From Sphingobacterium sp. UBA2700 (GTDB taxonomy: Bacteria > Bacteroidota > Bacteroidia > Sphingobacteriales > Sphingobacteriaceae), in contig DELI01000033.1 of assembly GCA_002354335.1 (NCBI GenBank), positions 21,770 to 72,485 on the forward strand: 50,716 nt of DNA, read 5' to 3'. Position 1 is the first letter of the stretch; every line of letters begins with the position of its first letter. Shown here piece after piece: positions 43,965 through 50,716 of the stretch. A program made the translations under genes and the position numbers. The notes under the pieces are model-generated. The model ran no database searches. It was not told where the DNA came from and worked only from the letters and a program-made list of their open reading frames with translations.

Positions 43965-43974
43965 TTTTTAAGAA

Positions 43975-44490
43975 ATGGATATTCAAGAGAACATTGTCAA
44001 TAAGGTAGCACAGAGTGGTTTGATTACAGTTGATTTGGCGAATTACGCGCCGAAGGAACCTATTGTTATCTATGACATCAAGGATAACCTTTTCCATGGA
44101 TTGATTTTGAAGGAGAAGGATTTTAGAGAATTTATCAAAGGACATGACTGGTCGCAATATGCTGGACAACATGTGGGCATTATTTGCTCTACCGATGCGA
44201 TTGTGCCGACCTGGGCTTATATGTTGCTGACCACGAAGATGATGGAACATGCCATCTCGGTGCATTTTGGAGATGAAGAATCTGTACGGGGCGCCTTATT
44301 TGAGAAGTCCTTGGCGGGTATTGACTTCGAGCAATATCAAGATCAACGGATTGTTGTTAAAGGCTGCGGGGATATTGCTATTCCGGAAAGCGCCTTTGTT
44401 ACTTTTACTGCTGCCTTGAGTACGCGCGCAAAAAGCATTATGTATGGTGAGCCCTGCTCGACCGTACCGGTGTTTAAGCGGAAATCTTAA
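43975..44490 (+). CDS. DUF2480-family protein
   Basis: A 171-residue cytoplasmic protein with the DUF2480 pattern: NKVAQSGLITVDLANY, YAGQHVGIICSTDAIVPTWAY and a C-terminal YGEPCSTVPVFKRK. I know no established function. It starts 65 bases after the ppiD stop and precedes the DUF3108 gene by 30 bases. Confidence 0.85.
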   Translation: MDIQENIVNKVAQSGLITVDLANYAPKEPIVIYDIKDNLFHGLILKEKDFREFIKGHDWSQYAGQHVGIICSTDAIVPTWAYMLLTTKMMEHAISVHFGDEESVRGALFEKSLAGIDFEQYQDQRIVVKGCGDIAIPESAFVTFTAALSTRAKSIMYGEPCSTVPVFKRKS

Positions 44491-44520
44491 ACTATTGATA
44501 TTTTACGTCGTCATATTTGT

Positions 44521-45312
44521 ATGAAAAGAATTTTTACGCTACTAGCCCTGTTTATTTGTTTAGGAACCGCTTCTTTTGCGCAAACTTTACCCTATCTCTC
44601 CAGCCCTACTTTTCAAGCTGGCGAGGTCTTGAAATATAAACTAAAATATGGGATTATGTCGGCAGCGACAGGAACGTTGTCTGTTCAGAAATCAAAGCAT
44701 AGCTTTGGTGTGCAGGATCCTATACATTTACATGCATTTGGCCAGACTTCTGGCGCGTTCTCTGCATTTTACACGGTAAAGAATCAATATGACTCTTATA
44801 TCAACAAGGATAACTACTTACCTATTCTGTATACCGAGAATATTCGCGAGAACAATTACCGCCGGGTAGAGTATGCTACATTTGATCATACGACGCGTAA
44901 GGTTAGTGGGAAGAAAGGGACATTCAGCAGTCCGACTATGCAGACATTTGACTTAGTATCTGCGTATTATTTCTCGCGCAACCTCGATTTTTCGAGTTTG
45001 AGCAAAGGCGACAAGTTTAAGATTACGTATTTCTTAAACGATGAAATTGCTCAGCTTGGCGTAGAATATGTAGGAATCGAGAAAGTAAAATCTGTACTTG
45101 GGGAATTGGAGTGTATCAAGCTGAGTCCGGAAATAAGTCCAGGAAGAATTTTTAAAAAGAATAGTCGTTTGTATCTTTGGGTCACCAACGATGGCAACCG
45201 GATTCCTGTGAAGGCTCAGGTCGATATCCTTATCGGCTCTGTGACGATGGAATTGGTCAGTGCCGATGGCTTAAAATATCCGTTGGGAAAACGAGTAAGT
45301 TATTCAAAGTAG
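44521..45312 (+). CDS. DUF3108 exported protein
   Basis: A 263-residue protein with a signal peptide (to about residue 20, TASFAQ) and the DUF3108 pattern: [47 protein letters not shown] and ECIKLSPEI. Predicted periplasmic, mostly beta. CATATTTG just before the ATG resembles a -7 element and would give a nearly leaderless message. It is 2 bases ahead of the DUF3109 gene. Confidence 0.85.
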   Translation: MKRIFTLLALFICLGTASFAQTLPYLSSPTFQAGEVLKYKLKYGIMSAATGTLSVQKSKHSFGVQDPIHLHAFGQTSGAFSAFYTVKNQYDSYINKDNYLPILYTENIRENNYRRVEYATFDHTTRKVSGKKGTFSSPTMQTFDLVSAYYFSRNLDFSSLSKGDKFKITYFLNDEIAQLGVEYVGIEKVKSVLGELECIKLSPEISPGRIFKKNSRLYLWVTNDGNRIPVKAQVDILIGSVTMELVSADGLKYPLGKRVSYSK

Positions 45313-45314
45313 AA

Positions 45315-45881
45315 ATGATAGAAGTAGGTAATGTGCTTGTTCACGAGGATATCGTGAACAATGATTTTGTTTGCAACCTAAGCAAATGTAAAGGGGTTTG
45401 TTGTATTGAAGGTGATGCGGGCGCACCATTAACGGAGGCGGAGACGCATATATTAGCAGAGATCTACCCTATTGTCAAGCCATACCTTACTGAAAAAGGA
45501 ATTCAAGCGATCGAGGAACAAGGCACGCATGTTATTGATGCGGACGGCGATTTAACGACCACCTGCGTCGATGGCAATAAAGAGTGTGCTTATGTAACCT
45601 GGGAGAATGGTATTACGAAATGTGCCATTGAGAAAGCTTATGAAATGGGCGAGGTTAGTTGGAAGAAACCAATTTCTTGTCACCTCTACCCTATCCGCGC
45701 GACCCATTACCCTGAATTTGATGTATTGCATTATGACCGTTGGTACATCTGCAAAGATGCCTGTACTTTTGGTCAGGAACTTAAAATTCCAGTCTATAAA
45801 TTCTTGAAAGACCCTTTGATTCGAGAATACGGCGAAGAATGGTATAAAGAGCTTGAAAATACGTTAGCTTCTCAACCATAA
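45315..45881 (+). CDS. DUF3109 cysteine-rich protein
   Basis: A 188-residue cytoplasmic protein with ten cysteines: 20, 25, 29 and 30 in [12 protein letters not shown], then 84, 91, 103, 122, 146 and 150. The spacing CxxxxCxxxCC and ISCHLYPIR with [11 protein letters not shown] resembles the YkgJ-type metal or Fe-S cluster family. The ATG at 45315 is preferred. An upstream in-frame start overlapping the DUF3108 gene would add residues that look non-native. Function is unknown. Confidence 0.88.
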   Translation: MIEVGNVLVHEDIVNNDFVCNLSKCKGVCCIEGDAGAPLTEAETHILAEIYPIVKPYLTEKGIQAIEEQGTHVIDADGDLTTTCVDGNKECAYVTWENGITKCAIEKAYEMGEVSWKKPISCHLYPIRATHYPEFDVLHYDRWYICKDACTFGQELKIPVYKFLKDPLIREYGEEWYKELENTLASQP

Positions 45882-45936
45882 TTTTATTATTTTTATGGTC
45901 AATTTCAGTGATTACTGATGGTATTAAACCATTTTC

Positions 45937-46911
45937 ATGTTAACATTAGACGAAATACAACTTCCTATAAAAGAACACCTGAAACGCTTTGAAAAAACAT
46001 TCAAAGCGTCGATGCAAAGTTCAGCACCCTTATTAGACCGTATTACGGGCTACCTGATTAAACAAAAGGGAAAACAGATGCGTCCGATGTTTGTTTTCTT
46101 TTCAGCAGGTGTTTGCGGAGGGATAACCGAATCTACCTATCATGGCGCTTCATTAGTGGAATTATTGCATACCGCGTCTTTAGTTCATGACGATGTGGTG
46201 GATAATTCGAATGAACGCCGGGGTTTCTTTTCAATCAATGCCTTATGGAAGAATAAAGTCGCTGTTTTAGTAGGAGACTTCTTATTATCGAAGGGTTTGC
46301 TCCTTTCGGTGAAACATAAAGAATTTGAACTGTTGCGTATCGTTTCGGAAGCCGTTGAGCATATGAGCGAGGGAGAATTGTTACAGATCGAGAAAGCGAG
46401 GCACCTGGACATTGAGGAATCGATTTACTATGAAATTATCCGCAAGAAGACCGCCTCATTGATTGCTTCATGCTGTGCCTGTGGTGCATCTTCCGCTGGA
46501 GCAGATGAAGAGACGGTTGAGAAATTGCGTTTGTTTGGCGAGAAGGTAGGTATTGCTTTCCAGATCAAGGATGATTTATTTGACTTTGGATTGGATGATG
46601 TGGGTAAACCGGTTGGGAATGACATCAAAGAGAAAAAAATGACACTTCCTTTAATTTACGCGCTAAATACTGTTGCGAAATCGGAAAGAAGAAAGATCAT
46701 CAACCTGGTAAAGAACCATAATGAGGATTCAGAGAAAGTTGCGGAAGTCATTGAATTCGTAAAAACAAACGGAGGAATGGAATACGCGACGGAGCGTATG
46801 ATGCAATATCAGCAAGAAGCCTTCGACATATTAGCAACAATCCCTAATGGGGGCGAATATAAAACAGGATTGGAACAATTAGTAAGATTTACGACAGAAA
46901 GAAAGAAATAA
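45937..46911 (+). CDS. Polyprenyl diphosphate synthase
   Basis: Trans-prenyltransferase that lengthens isoprenoid chains, probably for menaquinone. The 324-residue all-helical protein has the two aspartate-rich motifs: first DDVVD at 85-89 (in SLVHDDVVDNSNERRG) and second DDLFD at 212-216 (in FQIKDDLFDFGLDD). KQKGKQMRPMF is the substrate-binding start. Chain length is set by bulky residues ahead of the first motif and cannot be read with certainty. The TerC gene begins one base after the stop. Confidence 0.95.
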   Translation: MLTLDEIQLPIKEHLKRFEKTFKASMQSSAPLLDRITGYLIKQKGKQMRPMFVFFSAGVCGGITESTYHGASLVELLHTASLVHDDVVDNSNERRGFFSINALWKNKVAVLVGDFLLSKGLLLSVKHKEFELLRIVSEAVEHMSEGELLQIEKARHLDIEESIYYEIIRKKTASLIASCCACGASSAGADEETVEKLRLFGEKVGIAFQIKDDLFDFGLDDVGKPVGNDIKEKKMTLPLIYALNTVAKSERRKIINLVKNHNEDSEKVAEVIEFVKTNGGMEYATERMMQYQQEAFDILATIPNGGEYKTGLEQLVRFTTERKK

Positions 46912-46912
46912 G

Positions 46913-47968
46913 ATGAGCCACGAAGCATTATTTATGATCGGATTTATAGTTTTTATAATTCTGATGTTAGCAATAGATTTAGGACTGTTTTCCAAGAGCG
47001 ACAAACCAGTATCCTTGAAAGTGGCAGCCATTATGAGTGCTATTTGGGTTGCCTTTGCTTTGCTTTTTGGCTTATTGCTTTATAAATGGGGTAATGAGCT
47101 ACATAATGTTCATGATATGGTTAGGCTCAAGGAGATCGTCGCCAAGCACTTCCATAACATTAGGATCAACGAGAATGACTTAGCTGCCAGTCTGCAGCTC
47201 TACAATAAGAACTTAACCTTAGAGTATTTAACGGGTTATGTTGTTGAGTACGCGTTATCCGTTGATAATATCTTCGTGATGGTATTGTTATTCAGCTCTT
47301 TCGGTATTCCGGAGAAGTATTACCATAAGGTTTTAGTATGGGGTATCTTAGGCGCGATTATCATGCGTTGTATTTTTATCTTCGTGGGTGCAGCATTGAT
47401 TACTAAGTTTGGTTGGATTTTATATGTATTCGGCGCATTCTTAGTGTACACTGGTTTCAACATGTACATCAATAGAAACAAAGAAGAAGAAGTCGATCCG
47501 GAAAACCACCCGGTAGTCAAATTTGCGTCGAAGCACTTCAAAGTTACGCACAAGCTAGATCAAGGCAACTTCTTCCATGTGGAGAATGGAGTAAAATACA
47601 TGACACCATTGTTCTTGGTTTTATTGGTAATCGAATTTACCGACTTAATCTTTGCTGTGGATTCTATCCCTGCGATCTTCTCGGTAACTAAAGATCCATA
47701 CATTGTGTTCTTCTCAAACATCTTCGCGATTCTTGGATTACGTTCAATGTTCTTCTTATTGATCAATATTATCCACAAGTTCCACTACTTGAAAGTCGGT
47801 TTAGCCTTCTTGCTAATCTTCATTGGATTGAAGATGTTGCTTCATGGCTGGTTGAAAGATTGGGGCTTTACAACGACGCACTCCTTGATCGTCATCGTCG
47901 GAATTTTAGCATTAAGCGTCATCGCCTCGCTGATGTTCCCTAAGAAAAAGGAGTTTGAAAACTCATAA
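46913..47968 (+). CDS. TerC/Alx-family membrane protein
   Basis: A 351-residue polytopic protein with nine or so spans. It has the TerC marks: EYALSVDNIFVMVLLFSSF with acidic residues inside a span, the matching second repeat LLVIEFTDLIFAVDSIPAIF, and FSNIFAILGLRSMFFLL. Relatives export manganese or respond to alkaline pH and tellurite. It is co-transcribed with the prenyltransferase and ends with a strong terminator. Confidence 0.93.
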   Translation: MSHEALFMIGFIVFIILMLAIDLGLFSKSDKPVSLKVAAIMSAIWVAFALLFGLLLYKWGNELHNVHDMVRLKEIVAKHFHNIRINENDLAASLQLYNKNLTLEYLTGYVVEYALSVDNIFVMVLLFSSFGIPEKYYHKVLVWGILGAIIMRCIFIFVGAALITKFGWILYVFGAFLVYTGFNMYINRNKEEEVDPENHPVVKFASKHFKVTHKLDQGNFFHVENGVKYMTPLFLVLLVIEFTDLIFAVDSIPAIFSVTKDPYIVFFSNIFAILGLRSMFFLLINIIHKFHYLKVGLAFLLIFIGLKMLLHGWLKDWGFTTTHSLIVIVGILALSVIASLMFPKKKEFENS

Positions 47969-47972
47969 TATC

Positions 47973-48000
47973 AACGCCCTCTAGATAGAGGGCGTTTTTC
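47973..48000 (+). terminator. Terminator after the TerC gene
   Basis: ACGCCCTCT and AGAGGGCGT around an AGAT loop, then a T-run. Confidence 0.9.
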
Positions 48001-48130
48001 TTTGTACGTCGAATGGCATTTGCTTTCTAATAAAAGTACCCCAGCATTGTGCTAATAATTTTACACATTTGATTAAGCACAATCTTTACTATTTTATATA
48101 TTCGTGAACTTTAATAAAAATTACATACAA

Positions 48131-49312
48131 ATGAATTGGAGCAAATCTATATTATTTGCGGCAGCCTTATTTGCCGTAACACAAACGCAAGCTCAAGATA
48201 ACCTCATCAATGCGCTAAAAGGGAATGCTAGCGACAATAGCAAAGAGGGTTTCAAGTTTACTGAAGTCATCAACCTTGGCAATACATCGATTAAAGATCA
48301 AGGCTCATCGGGTACTTGTTGGTCATACTCAGGGAACTCTTTTTTGGAGTCGGAGATGATTCGTATGGGCAAACAACCTGTTGAGATTTCTCAAATCTAT
48401 ACTGCCCGCAACACCTATATTGAAAAAGCGAAGAACTTCGTGCGCCTACATGGCGAACAGGCACAAGGTGATGGTGGTCAATTACATGATGTTCTAACAA
48501 TCTTCAGAAAATATGGTGCTGTTCCCCGTGAAGTCTATACGGGATTGCCTGATGGACAGACTCGTAATAACTTCGGTGAGATGAGTCCATTATTGCAAGG
48601 TATCACAGAGAATGTAGCAAAGAGCAAAAAACCAAGTAAGGATTGGTTAAAAGCATTCACTGCGGCTATGGATTCTTACTTAGGTGAAGTTCCTGAATCA
48701 TTCCAATATAATGGTAAAACCTACACTCCAAGAACTTTCGCTGATCAGGTTATCGGCATCAACCCGGATGACTATGTAGGTATCTCTTCCTTTGAAGAGC
48801 ATGCTTATTACAAGCCATTTGTACTATTGATTCCTGACAACTGGTCTTTTGAGAGCTTCTATAATGTAAAGATCAATGACCTAACGGATATCATTGACAA
48901 TGCATTGGAAAATGGATACACTGTTGCTTGGGCGACCGACGTATCTGAGAAGAGCTTTAGCTGGAAAAATGGTGTTGCGTTTGTTCCTGAGAAACCAATC
49001 GAGCAAATGAGCAAAGAGGAGGTTGACAACATGTTCAACGGTCCGAAACCAGAAGCGTCAATTACAGCGGCTCAACGCCAGGAAGCATTTGACAATTATA
49101 CGACCACAGATGACCATGGCATGCACATCGTGGGTCTAGTTAAAGATCAAACAGGTAAGGAATATTATATCGTTAAGAACTCATGGGGTGTATCAAACGA
49201 TTATAAAGGTTATATGTATGCAACAAAAGAATTTGTTCGTTATAAAACAATCTCTTTATTGCTTCACAAGAAAGCTTTAACTAAGAATATGCAAAAACAA
49301 CTTGGTATTTAA
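48131..49312 (+). CDS. Secreted C1-family cysteine peptidase (bleomycin hydrolase-like)
   Basis: Papain-fold peptidase of the aminopeptidase C/bleomycin hydrolase class. From the ATG giving MNWSKSIL it has 393 residues. The signal peptide ends near QTQAQDN. The active site is complete: Cys63 in IKDQGSSGTCWSYSGN, the His in TTDDHGMHIVGLV and the Asn in IVKNSWGVS. Most characterised relatives are cytosolic, so export is a point of interest, though exported forms are common in Bacteroidota. A GTG at 48104 is rejected as start. It has its own terminator. Confidence 0.92.
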   Translation: MNWSKSILFAAALFAVTQTQAQDNLINALKGNASDNSKEGFKFTEVINLGNTSIKDQGSSGTCWSYSGNSFLESEMIRMGKQPVEISQIYTARNTYIEKAKNFVRLHGEQAQGDGGQLHDVLTIFRKYGAVPREVYTGLPDGQTRNNFGEMSPLLQGITENVAKSKKPSKDWLKAFTAAMDSYLGEVPESFQYNGKTYTPRTFADQVIGINPDDYVGISSFEEHAYYKPFVLLIPDNWSFESFYNVKINDLTDIIDNALENGYTVAWATDVSEKSFSWKNGVAFVPEKPIEQMSKEEVDNMFNGPKPEASITAAQRQEAFDNYTTTDDHGMHIVGLVKDQTGKEYYIVKNSWGVSNDYKGYMYATKEFVRYKTISLLLHKKALTKNMQKQLGI

Positions 49313-49334
49313 CCAAATTTAACAATAAGTACAT

Positions 49335-49366
49335 AAAAGTCCTTGATTTCTCAAGGGCTTTTTTTA
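49335..49366 (+). terminator. Terminator after the C1 peptidase gene
   Basis: AAGTCCTTGA and TCAAGGGCTT (one wobble) around a TTTC loop, followed by a T-run. Confidence 0.88.
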
Positions 49367-49419
49367 TTTCTAATTGTTATCTTTACCCAAACTATAAATT
49401 TTTAGTATAAACGTTGATT

Positions 49420-50676
49420 ATGAAAAAGCTACTATTATTGTTATTTACGATTCCCTTTCTGGCGATAGGACAAGACAAAGGGATTCACTTTGAGCACAAT
49501 ACGACTTGGGCCAAAGTTAAGGAAAAGGCTAAGGCTGAGAATAAGTATATTTTCGTCGATGCCTTCACAACTTGGTGTGGACCATGTAAGTGGATGGCGA
49601 GTGAGGTTTTCCCGCAAGAAAAAGTGGGGACATTCTTTAACGAGAAGTTTGTCAACCTAAAAATCCAGATGGATCAAACCAAAGAGGACAATGCAGATGT
49701 TAAATCCTGGTACGAGGAGGCGAAGCGTTTCTCTAAAGATTATTCAATTAACGCTTATCCGACGTTTTTAATTTTCGATCCTAATGGTGAATTAGTTCAC
49801 CGCATTGTAGGGGGTGCAGAAGCTGACGACTTTATCGCTAAGGCGGGTGAAGGCTTAAATCCGGAAACGCAATTTGTGACTGTTGTAAAAAAATTCGAAG
49901 CGAATCCTAATGATGTCGCGCTTGCAAAAGCAACTGCAGCGGCAGCAGAGAAAGCTTATGACAAGAATCTTCAAAAGAGAGCGCAGGACGCTGTGATTGC
50001 TAACTCGAGCACAGAAGAGTTGTTGTCGAAGGAAAATGCGGCATTTCTATTAAAAAGTGCTTCAAACACACAATCAAAAGCATTCAGCATTATCCGTGAA
50101 CATAAAGAGAAGGTTGATGCCGCTTTAGGTGCTGGAAAGGCAAATACCATTTTAGCGAATGCCATCATCAATACAGAGATTGCGCCTGTTGTTTGGAATG
50201 CGGAAGAAGACAACTTAGCAAGTGTTTTAGCAGAGGTTGAAAAAAAATACAGCGATATCAATATTAAAGAAAATATCGCAGGTTTTAAGACTCAGTATTA
50301 TTTGAAGAAGAAAAACTACCCTGCTTTCAAAGAGGCGGTAGAAAGTTATATTGCGTCTGAAAACGGGAAAGTAGACCCTTCTGTTCTGAATAGTTTTGCT
50401 TGGTCGATTTTTGAGAACTGCGATGATCCTGCTTGCGTAGAAGCTGCATTAAGCTGGAGCAAGAAATCTATTGAGAACAATGAGGATCCGGCATTATTAG
50501 ACACTTATGCGAATCTATTGCATAAGGCTGGTAAAACAAAAGAAGCGATTGAGTGGCAAGAAAAGGCTATCGCAAAAGCTGACGCTGATTCAAAGGTAGA
50601 CTACCAGGCAACTTTGGAGAAAATGAAAAAGGGAGAGCCTACTTGGGTTAAAGAAGAGGAACTTCTGATTAACTAA
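49420..50676 (+). CDS. Exported thioredoxin-fold protein with helical C-terminal part
   Basis: A 418-residue secreted protein. The signal peptide covers about 1-17 (PFLAIGQD). The thioredoxin domain (about 25-145) has the active site WCGPCK (Cys53, Cys56) and the cis-Pro loop YPTFLIF. The remaining 270 residues are helical, with TPR-like stretches near the end (LLDTYANLLHKAGKTKEAIEWQ). It is probably a periplasmic thiol reductase or chaperone. The start is the ATG, not the upstream in-frame TTG. TATCTTTA at 49378-49385 is a near -7 match. Confidence 0.9.
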   Translation: MKKLLLLLFTIPFLAIGQDKGIHFEHNTTWAKVKEKAKAENKYIFVDAFTTWCGPCKWMASEVFPQEKVGTFFNEKFVNLKIQMDQTKEDNADVKSWYEEAKRFSKDYSINAYPTFLIFDPNGELVHRIVGGAEADDFIAKAGEGLNPETQFVTVVKKFEANPNDVALAKATAAAAEKAYDKNLQKRAQDAVIANSSTEELLSKENAAFLLKSASNTQSKAFSIIREHKEKVDAALGAGKANTILANAIINTEIAPVVWNAEEDNLASVLAEVEKKYSDINIKENIAGFKTQYYLKKKNYPAFKEAVESYIASENGKVDPSVLNSFAWSIFENCDDPACVEAALSWSKKSIENNEDPALLDTYANLLHKAGKTKEAIEWQEKAIAKADADSKVDYQATLEKMKKGEPTWVKEEELLIN

Positions 50677-50716
50677 AAAAGTAAAAAATAAATTATCCAA
50701 TTAAATGAGAAGAGGT

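Noticed and set aside
45177..45314. Longer N terminus for the DUF3109 protein
   Set aside because: It would overlap the end of the DUF3108 gene by over 100 bases, and the added residues look like out-of-frame translation.
48104..48130. GTG start for the C1 peptidase
   Set aside because: The ATG at 48131 gives a clean signal peptide; the longer form puts polar residues ahead of it.
50705..50716. Start of another gene at the right edge (ATG AGA AGA GGT)
   Set aside because: Only four codons are present, too few to support a call.

Overview
The window comes from a member of the Bacteroidota, most likely Sphingobacteriaceae (Sphingobacterium-like). The evidence is a SusC/SusD pair, Bacteroidota-type promoters (TAnnTTTG at -7), fused HisB and HisIE enzymes, malic enzyme fused to a phosphotransacetylase domain, and DUF2480, DUF3108 and DUF3109 proteins. 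No tRNA, rRNA, CRISPR array, prophage or insertion sequence was found. Most of the window is housekeeping sequence. The assignments rest on motifs read by eye, not on database searches.

Layout. (1) 229-2421, minus: polynucleotide phosphorylase, followed by a strong terminator. (2) 2573-12162: a small glycan-utilisation locus. A minus-strand operon runs ROK regulator, SusC, SusD-like lipoprotein, GH29 alpha-L-fucosidase. A divergent plus-strand gene encodes a NagX/HGSNAT-like acyltransferase. A perfect 10+3+10 inverted repeat lies between the two divergent transcription units and is the best candidate operator. (3) 12281-14642: rpsO, an intergenic mosaic of short repeats, a cytoplasmic WD40 protein and a convergent 8-TM protein. 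(4) 14691-19589, minus: free-methionine-sulfoxide reductase, ruvA, maeB and a PBP4-type peptidase. (5) 19718-21493, plus: an Xaa-Pro aminopeptidase, then a second repeat mosaic sharing modules with the first. (6) 21846-30110, minus: a long co-directional run, phoH - purC - STAS protein - rnz - hisC - hisB - hisH - hisA - hisF - hisIE. (7) 30367-33654: SAM hydroxide adenosyltransferase, then a minus-strand envelope operon (LVIVD lipoprotein, outer-membrane barrel, small lipoprotein). (8) 33997-50676, all plus: a coiled-coil membrane protein, an ABC exporter, a YtxH protein, ccmB-ccmC-ccmD, a DUF6427-like membrane protein, an outer-membrane barrel, lptC, a PpiD-type foldase, DUF2480, DUF3108, DUF3109, a polyprenyl synthase, TerC, a secreted C1 peptidase and a secreted thioredoxin-fold protein.

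How the parts fit. Region 2 is a self-contained fucosylated-glycan uptake and cleavage module, apparently controlled by its own ROK repressor. Region 6 supplies six enzyme genes for histidine biosynthesis but no hisG or hisD. Much of region 8 is envelope biogenesis: LPS transport, protein folding, cytochrome c maturation and polyprenyl synthesis.

The least explained structures are the two repeat mosaics at about 12621-12893 and 21530-21840. They share a 23-bp identical block, four-unit heptamer arrays and an ATCCT-phased motif. No clearly new multi-gene defence or mobile system is visible.
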